This document shows positions 1-6,782 of a stretch of 12,612 nucleotides of DNA, in pieces. The position numbers and the translations under genes were made by a program. This DNA is from Candidatus Roizmanbacteria bacterium (GTDB lineage: Bacteria; Patescibacteriota; Microgenomatia; GCA-001788215; 2-01-FULL-40-14), in NCBI GenBank assembly GCA_016203755.1, contig JACQMD010000099.1:1-12612 (forward strand), in the 5' to 3' direction. Below the pieces are notes generated by a model. That model searched no databases, was not told the DNA's origin, and saw only the letters and a program-made list of their open reading frames with translations. Within the stretch, counting starts at the first letter, position 1. The number at the start of each line of letters is the position of its first letter.

Positions 1-49
1 CTTCGTTATATGCCGGAATACCAATAGTAACGGTTAGTTTCTTTTTCAT
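1..49 (-). CDS. Glycosyltransferase family 2, N-terminus only (runs off left edge)
   Basis: An ATG at 49-47 opens a minus-strand frame that stays open to the window edge. Its 16 readable codons give MKKKLTVTIGIPAYNE. The hydrophobic first beta strand followed by IPAYNE is the typical start of a GT-A fold family 2 glycosyltransferase, which transfers a sugar from a nucleotide or polyprenyl-phosphate donor in the cytoplasm. It lies 116 bp downstream of the SAF-domain oxidoreductase on the same strand, so it probably belongs to the same glycan locus, perhaps with its own promoter. No Shine-Dalgarno site is visible. With so few residues the subfamily cannot be judged. Confidence 0.6.
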   Translation of the reverse strand, partial: MKKKLTVTIGIPAYNE

Positions 50-72
50 AGGATAATACAATCACAATATTT

Positions 73-129
73 CCAAGATTTGAACATGAAGACTAATGTT
101 CTTCAAACGCACGCTTCAGAACATCTTGG
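73..129. repeat. Nested inverted repeats between two minus-strand genes
   Basis: An outer perfect 7-bp inverted repeat (CCAAGAT at 73-79, ATCTTGG at 123-129) encloses an inner 6-bp inverted repeat (GAACAT at 82-87, ATGTTC at 96-101) with an 8-base loop. It fills much of the gap between the stop of the SAF-domain gene and the next GT2 start. The stems are AT-rich and no T-tract follows on either strand, so a classical intrinsic terminator is unlikely. An operator or a structured leader for the downstream GT2 is possible. Chance pairing in AT-rich DNA is not excluded. Confidence 0.35.
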
Positions 130-165
130 CAGATTGGTGATATGAAGTGGCAAATGATAAATAGT

Positions 166-1461
166 TTATTTTGAAAAATTCTCATATTGTTCCTTCCATA
201 GTTTGTCTGACAGTCTGCCTTTTGGCAGTTCTATATCGTCAAATGTTAAACAGGTGTCTTTCTGTATATCCCGTTTCAATCTGCATCCTTCTGCTAATCC
301 GATAGGAAGGAGATTTTCAGCTCTGGCTGCACTTGCGTTCTCACATAACCCGTATGTCGTATACCTGCCAATGCCATCAAGTATTTCTCCTTTTTTGAGA
401 TCTTTTTTTGCAGTGGCAATAACCTCAACATAGGGTTTACCCAAAGATGAAAGAGCAGTGTCATGGAAAATAGCTGCTCGTGCAATAGTATTGGGAACTT
501 CGAAATGACATAAGTGATAGGGAGTATAGAAACAGTAGAGTGGCCCTTCTCCGAGCTTATAGAGGTTGAGGTAATGCTTCTGCATAGGATCATCAATGGT
601 TCCCAGCACAAACACTCCGGGATTTGGTGAAGCGCCGACAACATAATCAACCACACCTGCTCCACGTAACAATTGGTCTTGAGGATACCACTTCGGAGCC
701 TGATCAATTGGTGTTCCCGCCTCCACCGTTGGTCCCGTCATACCTCTTTTCAATACTCCAAATCCTGTTGCGTTGGCAACCACTGCCTGCTCAAACGATA
801 TTTTTGACCCATCCGCAAAGGACGTAACCATAGATACGTTCTGGCCCCATTTTTTGGCAAATCCCTCCTGTGTCGTCGGATTTCTATACGGATCATGGAG
901 ACCTTTGATATTGCCGATAAGAACCGGAGTTACACCGATCCCTTTGACAAACCGATACAAATTCATTTGCACTACAGGCTGGTCGCCATCTGCAAGTGTG
1001 CAAAGTACGTTGTTTTTGTTTGCATATACTTGTAAAATCGAACCGAGTGTTGCAAAAAGTTCTGCATTAAATGAAACAAAATGTTTCTTGTTTTCCATTG
1101 TCGTTATGGCAATTTCTGCACCAAACTCTACGTTTCCGGTCATTTCTAAAGTGACATCAATCTGTTCTGATTTGCAAAGAATCATCGGGTCATCTGTTAT
1201 CGCATACTTTTGCCCGACAATTGTTTTATCCAATTCACTTATTGATGCCACATGTACTGTATCCGGTATTCCTGCTTTCTCGTACGCTTGTTTTGCTGTA
1301 TCTAGAGTTCTGTTGGCTATGGCAACAAGCCGCATCCCTTTGGTGTAGTTCACGATTTGCCGAGCTACTCCCTGCGCCATAAATCCGGCACCCACCATAC
1401 CGACTCGAATGGGTTTACCTTGCTCTTCCAGTTTTTGTAATGCGGTATCGATAAGGATCAT
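166..1461 (-). CDS. NAD(P)-binding oxidoreductase with C-terminal SAF domain (COG4091-like)
   Basis: This 431-residue protein has an N-terminal Rossmann fold with a glycine-rich loop (GMVGAGFMAQG, residues 21-31). A central domain of the homoserine-dehydrogenase-like oxidoreductase type follows, and then a C-terminal SAF-type domain (about 346-412). This is the architecture of COG4091, annotated as predicted homoserine dehydrogenase, but a role in amino-acid synthesis is unlikely here. The gene is the last of four packed with rfbF, an SDR and an RmlC-like epimerase, so it probably oxidises or reduces a nucleotide-sugar intermediate; the exact reaction is not known to me. The ATG at 1461 was chosen because it lies one base after the stop of the preceding gene (TAG-T-ATG). 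A longer frame from 1506 would add 15 residues inside the epimerase gene. No Shine-Dalgarno site is seen, so expression probably depends on translational coupling. Confidence 0.85.
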   Translation of the reverse strand: MILIDTALQKLEEQGKPIRVGMVGAGFMAQGVARQIVNYTKGMRLVAIANRTLDTAKQAYEKAGIPDTVHVASISELDKTIVGQKYAITDDPMILCKSEQIDVTLEMTGNVEFGAEIAITTMENKKHFVSFNAELFATLGSILQVYANKNNVLCTLADGDQPVVQMNLYRFVKGIGVTPVLIGNIKGLHDPYRNPTTQEGFAKKWGQNVSMVTSFADGSKISFEQAVVANATGFGVLKRGMTGPTVEAGTPIDQAPKWYPQDQLLRGAGVVDYVVGASPNPGVFVLGTIDDPMQKHYLNLYKLGEGPLYCFYTPYHLCHFEVPNTIARAAIFHDTALSSLGKPYVEVIATAKKDLKKGEILDGIGRYTTYGLCENASAARAENLLPIGLAEGCRLKRDIQKDTCLTFDDIELPKGRLSDKLWKEQYENFSK

Positions 1462-1462
1462 A

Positions 1463-1993
1463 CTATTCTTTAAAATCAGGAAATGATGCGTCTTTTTTTG
1501 AAACAACCTGTATCTTGTCCGGCCATTGAATCATAAACGCGGGATCATTGTATCTGATGCCATGTTCAGCAGAGGGAGTGTAAAATTCAGACACCAGATA
1601 CGTCACTTCTGTATCAGGAGCGAGTGTTAAAAATCCATGGGCACATCCTTTCGGCACGTAGAGCATATGGTAATTGTCCGCGCTTAACTCAACCCCGATC
1701 CATTGTTTGTATGTTTTTGAATCAGGACGGAGATCAATAATCACATCATAAATTGCTCCTTTTGTACAGCGAATCAGTTTATCTTCCTCGTAGGGCTTTT
1801 CCTGATAGTGCATACCGCGCATTGTGCCTTTCTGTTTACTCATTGACGTGTTGCCTTGCACGACTCTAAACGTAATTCCCTGATCGGCAAATTCATGTTC
1901 GCAATAGCTTCTCGCAAAAAACCCACGGTTATCCTCACGCTTTTCAAAATCAATGGTATATGCGCCTGATAGTTTTGTTTTTGTGAATATCAT
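1463..1993 (-). CDS. rfbC: RmlC/RfbC-type nucleotide-sugar 3,5-epimerase
   Basis: At 176 residues this is close to the usual length of the cupin-fold dTDP-4-dehydrorhamnose 3,5-epimerase family. Family hallmarks are present: DNRGFFAR (21-28), the GTMRGMHYQ segment with probable catalytic His62, IDLRPDS (86-92), the VPKGCAHGF segment (113-121), and Tyr138 in the position of the catalytic acid. RmlC enzymes epimerise C3 and/or C5 of a 4-keto-6-deoxy sugar. Here the neighbours are CDP-sugar genes, and no rmlA, rmlB or rmlD is present, so the substrate is more likely a CDP-4-keto sugar than the dTDP-rhamnose precursor. The start overlaps the upstream SDR stop by four bases (ATGA) and is preceded by a strong GGAGG. 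The family assignment is firm; the substrate is inference. Confidence 0.9.
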   Translation of the reverse strand: MIFTKTKLSGAYTIDFEKREDNRGFFARSYCEHEFADQGITFRVVQGNTSMSKQKGTMRGMHYQEKPYEEDKLIRCTKGAIYDVIIDLRPDSKTYKQWIGVELSADNYHMLYVPKGCAHGFLTLAPDTEVTYLVSEFYTPSAEHGIRYNDPAFMIQWPDKIQVVSKKDASFPDFKE

Positions 1994-3021
1994 TCGTACT
2001 TCCTCCAGAAAAATTGTTCATCAAGCTGGTTTGTTTTAACCAGATAGTCAAGTTCGGTAAGCCGGGTAAATGCGCGGAATTCAAATAGTTCACGGCTTAA
2101 CTTGATTCGTTCAAACAACTGTTTCAATTCTTTCGCTCCGTCCTCAACAGTTCTTTTACTCGTAAATCCGGGAAGTTTATCTTGTATCTTCTCAAAAGAC
2201 ACCCGGTAACTTCTGGTATCACCGTCCAGTTTTCCAAATGTAACCGTGCAACCAGCGAATACAGTTTTTATGATTTCAGCAATATCTTTTATCCGGTAAT
2301 TGCTTGTTGAATTTCCGACATTAAAAACCTCATTGTGAATAGAATCCTTTGGTGCACCAAGAACACAGGCAAACGCCTCACATACATCAAGAATATGAAC
2401 CAGTGGTCTCCAGGGAGTCCCATCACTCGTCATCCTGATTTCATGATTCACCCATGCATGACCGCATAAATTATTTACCACCAGATCAAATCGCATACGC
2501 GGAGACGGACCGTAAACCGTGGCATTCCGAAGGAATGTGGGGGAAAAATTGTCATCAGCAAGTTTTTGTATATCCTGTTCAGCTAAAACCTTGCACTTTG
2601 CGTAGGCAGTTTGAGGATTGACTTCTGATTCTTCAGTTGTAAGATCTTCTTTTGCAATTCCATAGACACTGCAGGAAGAACTATACAAAAAACGTTTAAC
2701 TCCGGCTTGTTTTGCAAGAGTTGCAAGATGAACTGTACCGCCATGATTAATTGCGTACGTGTTTTTTTCATTCCTGTTGGATATAGGGTCATTTGATAAA
2801 TCAGCCAGGTGAATCACCGCATCGTATCCGTTCAAATCATCAACGGTTACATTTCTTGTGTCTTTGACAATAATCGGAGGAAGTTTTGTAACACCATTGT
2901 AGAGCCATCCTTCGCGATAAAATCCCGTATCAAGTCCCGCCACATCATGGCCTCTCTCTTGCAACACCTGCCCCATGACTGTCCCGATATAACCATCAAT
3001 GCCGGCAATGAGTATTTTCAT
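1990..3021 (-). CDS. Extended SDR nucleotide-sugar epimerase/dehydratase
   Basis: This is a 343-residue extended short-chain dehydrogenase/reductase. The NAD(P)-binding motif GIDGYIG is at 7-13, the catalytic region reads SSSCSVYG (114-121), and the Tyr-Lys pair is Y140 and K144 (YAKCK). The C-terminal substrate-binding part contains segments such as RPLVHILDVCEA (205-216) and VFNVGN (232-237). I recognise it as a member of a conserved SDR group often found beside rfbF, an RmlC-like epimerase and a COG4091 protein; that is recall, not a search. It probably carries out the oxidoreduction, epimerisation or dehydration of a CDP-hexose in the cytoplasm, but it is not obviously the RfbG CDP-glucose 4,6-dehydratase. 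The ATG at 3021 follows the rfbF stop by one base (TAA-T-ATG) and begins directly at the Rossmann strand. An in-frame extension to 3147 would lie inside rfbF and carries no domain. Confidence 0.88.
   Translation of the reverse strand: MKILIAGIDGYIGTVMGQVLQERGHDVAGLDTGFYREGWLYNGVTKLPPIIVKDTRNVTVDDLNGYDAVIHLADLSNDPISNRNEKNTYAINHGGTVHLATLAKQAGVKRFLYSSSCSVYGIAKEDLTTEESEVNPQTAYAKCKVLAEQDIQKLADDNFSPTFLRNATVYGPSPRMRFDLVVNNLCGHAWVNHEIRMTSDGTPWRPLVHILDVCEAFACVLGAPKDSIHNEVFNVGNSTSNYRIKDIAEIIKTVFAGCTVTFGKLDGDTRSYRVSFEKIQDKLPGFTSKRTVEDGAKELKQLFERIKLSRELFEFRAFTRLTELDYLVKTNQLDEQFFWRKYE
2002..2006 (-). promoter_or_regulatory. Shine-Dalgarno site of the RmlC-like gene
   Basis: On the minus strand GGAGG stands eight bases before the ATG at 1993, inside the 3' end of the SDR gene. 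It is one of only two strong ribosome sites noticed in the window, so this gene may be translated better than its neighbours, which rely on overlap or very short leaders. Confidence 0.75.
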
Positions 3022-3022
3022 A

Positions 3023-3799
3023 TTATTTCCATACCTTCCATGGGGCTTTTCCGCTTTGCCACATCCCCTCAAGTAAATTTTTGTCCCGTAGTGTATCCAT
3101 ATTTTGCCAGAATCCCGGGTATTTGTATGCAGAAAGCTCTCCGTCATGTGCTAAATTTTTAAGTGGCTCCTGTTCCCATATGGTTGCATCACCTTCAATG
3201 TAATCAAACACACCCGGCTCGAGAACAAAATAGCCGCCGTTGATCCACGCACCATCTCCTTTTGGTTTTTCATGAAAGCTCGTTATCTTTGATTGGCTTG
3301 CAGAGAGCGTAAATGCACCGAAGCGCCCGGGAGGTTGCACCGCAGAAAGTGTAGCGATCGTTTTTTGTTTCTTATGGAACTTAATAAGATCCGAAATATC
3401 CAAATCAGTCACGCCGTCTCCGTAGGTCAGGCAAAACGTTTCATTTCCCACATACTCTCTTACACGCTTCAGCCGTCCACCTGTCATAGTATTTTCGCCG
3501 GTCTCAACGAGTGTTACGTTCCATTTCTCAGCATTATTCTTGTGAAGTGTTGTGGTATGGTTTCCCAGATCAAATGTCACATCTGACTCACGAAGTGCAT
3601 ATGTTGCAAAGTATTCTTTAATCATGTGCCCTTTATACCCGCAACAGATGATAAAATCATTGACACCATGAGCAGAATAAATCTTCATAATATGCCAGAG
3701 CATGGGATGCCCGCCAATTTCTACCATTGGTTTTGGCCGAATGCCTGTTTCTTCAGAGAGTCGTGTGCCTAAGCCACCTGCTAAAATAATAGCTTTCAT
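3023..3799 (-). CDS. rfbF: Glucose-1-phosphate cytidylyltransferase
   Basis: This 258-residue protein has the full RfbF signature. It shows the nucleotidyltransferase loop LAGGLGTRLSEET (6-18), the following RPKPM segment with the conserved Lys, the metal-binding GDGV region, and the EKPKGDGAWINGGYFV segment typical of cytidylyltransferases acting on glucose-1-phosphate. Length matches the family. The reaction is CTP + glucose-1-phosphate to CDP-glucose + PPi, the entry step to CDP-linked 3,6-dideoxy and branched sugars. It is the first gene of a tightly packed four-gene module, with one base to the SDR. A TATAAT box on the minus strand lies just upstream, giving a predicted leader of about five bases, so the module may be transcribed independently of the glycosyltransferases. 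No CDP-glucose 4,6-dehydratase gene (rfbG) accompanies it here. Confidence 0.95.
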   Translation of the reverse strand: MKAIILAGGLGTRLSEETGIRPKPMVEIGGHPMLWHIMKIYSAHGVNDFIICCGYKGHMIKEYFATYALRESDVTFDLGNHTTTLHKNNAEKWNVTLVETGENTMTGGRLKRVREYVGNETFCLTYGDGVTDLDISDLIKFHKKQKTIATLSAVQPPGRFGAFTLSASQSKITSFHEKPKGDGAWINGGYFVLEPGVFDYIEGDATIWEQEPLKNLAHDGELSAYKYPGFWQNMDTLRDKNLLEGMWQSGKAPWKVWK

Positions 3800-3810
3800 A
3801 TAGTTACCGT

Positions 3811-3822
3811 ATTATACTATAT
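3811..3822 (-). promoter_or_regulatory. Candidate -10 element for rfbF with near-leaderless start
   Basis: On the minus strand the gap between the GT4 stop and rfbF contains ATATAGTATAAT, with a consensus TATAAT at 3816-3811. A start about seven bases downstream (near 3804) would leave only about five bases before the ATG at 3799. The -35 region is weak (TAAACT at about 3839-3834, spacer 17). The same 12-mer recurs with one mismatch before mntA (12416-12427), which supports its use as a promoter. Confidence 0.5.
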
Positions 3823-3836
3823 CAACAGTAATAAGT

Positions 3837-4988
3837 TTAATGTTGCTTTGCGGCATCATGCTGTGCCTCTTGCAGTACTTGCGCCAATTGTTTGCCAATT
3901 GCATGAGACGAAAATCGTTCCCTAAATAGTTTATAGCCATTGGCGGCAATTTGTTCTCGTAATTTTTCATTTTGTTTGAGTGTTTTGATTGCAACGGCGA
4001 GCTCTTTTGCATTTCCTTGCGGAATTAAATAGATATTATTTTTATCCGTAAATTCACCCCGAATTGAAGCAGAATCAGCGGTGATTACTGCCTTACCAAG
4101 GGCTATTCCCTGAAACACTTTATTGGGGATAAACCGCTCAACTGCGGGCATACTGCGAATAAAGCCTAAAAAAATATCAGCAGACTGCAATAGAGGAAGC
4201 GCGTTCTTTTCTGTCACATTAGGGTAAAACTCAACGTTTGTCAGATGTTCTTTCGTAGCTTTTTCTTTCATAACTGGATATAACTTACCATTTCCCACCA
4301 TTAAGAACCGAATGCGAGGATCAGTCCGACAATAGTTTGCCGCGTCAAGAATATACTCAACGCCGTGAATGGGATTATATAATCCGTAATAGACAACACG
4401 CACGGTATCGTCTATTGTTTCATGCGGTTTATAATGGTAAATATGCTCATCGGCTCCGAGTGGAACGACATGTAATTTCTTAAGCGGGATATGGTATTCA
4501 TCGGAAAAAAATTGTTTCAACACTTTCGTATCGACCAGTATACTATCGGAAAGAGACAAGACAAATTGTTCTATATATTTAATTATTTTTATCTTCATTG
4601 ACTGTTTTGGCAAAGCTCCCACATCCTCAACAAATGCTGTAGCAAGGGGTACGACAGGGTCAAAAATTAGGGGTTTCCGGAACATTCGGGAAACGATGTA
4701 GGCCAATGGCACATCAAGATGTCCGGGAAAACCGACAAAAATAACATCTGAATTTCGTATAGTATTTATATTCGTTAATACTTTTGGAATGAGTTTTAAT
4801 TTCGTTAGTATACGCTTCAAAGAAGATACAAGACCAAAATCCCCCTCTTCTGTCATCGTTGTTAATGTATCCTCGACAAACACTTCCAGTATGCCAACGT
4901 TGCCGGCTTTTAATCGCGCAAGATTTACAAGGTTCTTTCCGCTTTTTTCCCCAACACCAAAATAGCATACGGTTATAGTGTTACTCAT
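3837..4988 (-). CDS. Glycosyltransferase family 4 (GT-B fold)
   Basis: This 383-residue protein has a divergent N-terminal acceptor domain and a recognisable C-terminal GT4 domain. VVPLGAD (174-180), RVVYYGLYNPIHGVEYILDA (197-216), RFLMVGNG (227-234) and the IPNKVFQGIALGKAVITAD stretch (287-305) are typical of retaining GT-B enzymes using nucleotide-sugar donors. The Glu normally found at the KVFE position appears as Gln293, so the EX7E donor motif is not canonical. There is no clear membrane helix, so it is probably cytoplasmic or peripheral. The start at 4988 (MSNTITV) forms an ATGA overlap with the upstream GT2 stop; an in-frame start at 5018 would add 10 residues inside that gene. Its role is presumably to add one sugar to the glycan; donor and acceptor are unknown. 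Confidence 0.82.
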   Translation of the reverse strand: MSNTITVCYFGVGEKSGKNLVNLARLKAGNVGILEVFVEDTLTTMTEEGDFGLVSSLKRILTKLKLIPKVLTNINTIRNSDVIFVGFPGHLDVPLAYIVSRMFRKPLIFDPVVPLATAFVEDVGALPKQSMKIKIIKYIEQFVLSLSDSILVDTKVLKQFFSDEYHIPLKKLHVVPLGADEHIYHYKPHETIDDTVRVVYYGLYNPIHGVEYILDAANYCRTDPRIRFLMVGNGKLYPVMKEKATKEHLTNVEFYPNVTEKNALPLLQSADIFLGFIRSMPAVERFIPNKVFQGIALGKAVITADSASIRGEFTDKNNIYLIPQGNAKELAVAIKTLKQNEKLREQIAANGYKLFRERFSSHAIGKQLAQVLQEAQHDAAKQH

Positions 4989-5890
4989 ATTTTTTTGGTA
5001 GAACTGTCTGTTTCCCAATACCCAAATGCACTATTTAAAGGAACCAGCGAAAATGCGGTGATGAGGGAAACCATAATATAAAAGCTCGTCAATACGGGTT
5101 TTGATAACAAAGAAACAAATACCGAACGAAAAAATAGCAAGGGTGGAATGGTATAAAAAGTTGCTATGTTGGAGCGAAAATAGTTGTTATTTTCCTCAAG
5201 GGATTGTTTAAATTTTGAACTTTGCTTGATATGTTCTCCCAGACGTGTCGGCATTCGGTATGAAGCTATTGCGTTTTCCTCATGTGCATAGGAAAAATTA
5301 TGAACTTTGGCGAATAAATACAAAAATGCGTCATTGTTCCACACCTTTTCCGGAACGGTGACCGTTTTATAGAACCGTTTTGAAAGGACAAGCAACCGTC
5401 CGTTACAGGATAAATAATTATCGGCGTTATTCCAAGAGAGATAGATAGATCGATTTATCTCATAACCAACTTTCAGAATTCTCTCAAGCAGCGTTTTTTC
5501 CGGCAAAGGTGTAACAGAACAGGATAGTAAGTCAGCTGAAGTTTTCCGGAAGTTACGTACAATATGCTCAATTGCGTCATTGCTGAGAACCACATCGTCA
5601 TTGGTTAATATAACCAAATCTGTGTGTGCATCGTTAAAAATATCATTGATTCTGGATGGCTGGCCTTTCCGCTGTGATGCATATACAACAGCTAATTTGG
5701 GGTTATGAATCTTATGAAGAATCCGCCCGGGTATTGTATTGCCGTCTACCACTACCATCACACGCTCTATATGATCAAAATATGTCTGATGGTATAAAGA
5801 TTCCAACGCAGTCACCAGACTATCTCCCGCCTCATAAGTCGGGATTCCGACGGTAATACGTATCGCTTTATTCTTTACATCACTATGCAT
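4985..5890 (-). CDS. Glycosyltransferase family 2 with C-terminal membrane helices
   Basis: This 301-residue protein has an N-terminal GT-A domain: VGIPTYEAGDSL (14-25), VVVDGN with Asp49, and LTNDDVVLSNDAI (95-107), in which Asn97-Asp98-Asp99 fills the metal-binding DxD position. A WNNDAF segment with Asp187 is a candidate catalytic base. Two hydrophobic stretches near the C-terminus (about 246-263 and 266-286) probably anchor it to the inner membrane. This fits an inverting transferase acting on a lipid-linked acceptor. The ATG at 5890 overlaps the phosphotransferase stop by eight bases; a TTG three codons earlier (5899) is an alternative. Its own stop overlaps the next GT4 start as ATGA. 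No ribosome site is seen, so coupling to the upstream gene is likely. Confidence 0.83.
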   Translation of the reverse strand: MHSDVKNKAIRITVGIPTYEAGDSLVTALESLYHQTYFDHIERVMVVVDGNTIPGRILHKIHNPKLAVVYASQRKGQPSRINDIFNDAHTDLVILTNDDVVLSNDAIEHIVRNFRKTSADLLSCSVTPLPEKTLLERILKVGYEINRSIYLSWNNADNYLSCNGRLLVLSKRFYKTVTVPEKVWNNDAFLYLFAKVHNFSYAHEENAIASYRMPTRLGEHIKQSSKFKQSLEENNNYFRSNIATFYTIPPLLFFRSVFVSLLSKPVLTSFYIMVSLITAFSLVPLNSAFGYWETDSSTKKI

Positions 5891-6782
5891 ATGTAGCAAA
5901 CAAATACTGCTTATATCGATTTGGTTCTAAACTCGTTGCTGAGCGGTGAATGGCAATATAAGTCTTGAGAAATTCTGAATTGGCTGAGCATCCTTGCATT
6001 GACTGAGCATACCTTTGATTGTTTGAAAAGAATATGCCAAGATCTGACCAGTCAAAACCAGGAATTGTCAATGCAACATATTCACAGTCTACCATGTACA
6101 GAAGATTATCTGCCAAAATGACATTTCCGGGATGAAGATCACGATGTGAAAGCACCAGTGCACGTTGAATTTTCAGAGATAGTGCGCAGTGTAAACAGGC
6201 TTTGAGTATTTTTCTCCATTTCGAAGGGTTTGACCTGACAGAAAGGATGGTACAAAGAGGCAGACAAAAAAGATAAAAAAGTATCCCCCGGCTCCTCAGT
6301 TGAGATTTTTCTTCTTTCGTAAGTGTTGAGGAGAGATAGACAAGCTCCGAAATAATTTTCTCAAGATGCCGTAACTGTTCTGAAACACCCCGTTTTGATA
6401 ACAGGAAACCACCTACATATTCATATACGAATGAAATCGAATTGTCGCTGTTATGTACGATTTCAATGGCTTCCGGTACCCGTACCTGTTCGGAAAATTC
6501 CTTAAACTTTCTCGAGAGTAATCCACTCACCTGAAATTCGTACAAGGCTGAATAATACGTAAGATCCCGCTCCTTGTTCTCCCAGGTCTTAATAAAATAC
6601 GGTGTATTATTTTTGGCGTATATTCCGACCGCGAAGTTATGAACGGGGGTGTCGGGAAGAACTGGTTTAACAAGTGAGTATCCCGCTACTGTTTCTTTGC
6701 ATTCTTTATACATGGTGTGTGGATTATCAAAATGGGCCATCAAACTTACAAAAAGAAGACGGAATGATGTAATAGTTCTCAT
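5883..6782 (-). CDS. Choline-kinase/APH-like phosphotransferase
   Basis: This 299-residue protein has a protein-kinase-like fold of the aminoglycoside phosphotransferase/choline kinase group. A candidate ATP-binding Lys65 lies in YFIKTW. The catalytic loop is HRDLHPGN (213-220), and the metal-binding motif is VDCE (231-234) where relatives have DFE, DWE or DFD. GFDWSDLG (242-249) follows, as in choline/LicA-like kinases. A hydrophobic stretch (about 167-181) may contact the membrane. Inside a glycan operon it more likely phosphorylates a sugar, a lipid-linked intermediate or an alcohol substituent such as choline than an antibiotic. The ATG at 6782 gives an ATGA overlap with the giant glycosyltransferase. 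A GTG at 6848 would add 22 residues and a 70-base overlap and was not chosen. The substrate cannot be told from the sequence. Confidence 0.75.
   Translation of the reverse strand: MRTITSFRLLFVSLMAHFDNPHTMYKECKETVAGYSLVKPVLPDTPVHNFAVGIYAKNNTPYFIKTWENKERDLTYYSALYEFQVSGLLSRKFKEFSEQVRVPEAIEIVHNSDNSISFVYEYVGGFLLSKRGVSEQLRHLEKIISELVYLSSTLTKEEKSQLRSRGILFYLFCLPLCTILSVRSNPSKWRKILKACLHCALSLKIQRALVLSHRDLHPGNVILADNLLYMVDCEYVALTIPGFDWSDLGIFFSNNQRYAQSMQGCSANSEFLKTYIAIHRSATSLEPNRYKQYLFATYA

Noticed and set aside
294..707. 137-codon minus-strand frame
   Set aside because: It is an out-of-frame shadow inside the SAF-domain gene on the same strand, with no domain features.
773..1348. 191-codon plus-strand open frame
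   Set aside because: It lies entirely antisense to the SAF-domain oxidoreductase, which has clear motifs; the plus-strand translation has no recognisable domain and no ribosome site was identified.
1463..1993. Assignment to the dTDP-L-rhamnose pathway
   Set aside because: No rmlA, rmlB or rmlD homologue is in the window and the gene is coupled to rfbF-initiated CDP-sugar genes.
3022..3147. N-terminal extension of the SDR
   Set aside because: The extra 42 residues overlap rfbF coding sequence and precede the Rossmann strand, which begins right after the ATG at 3021.
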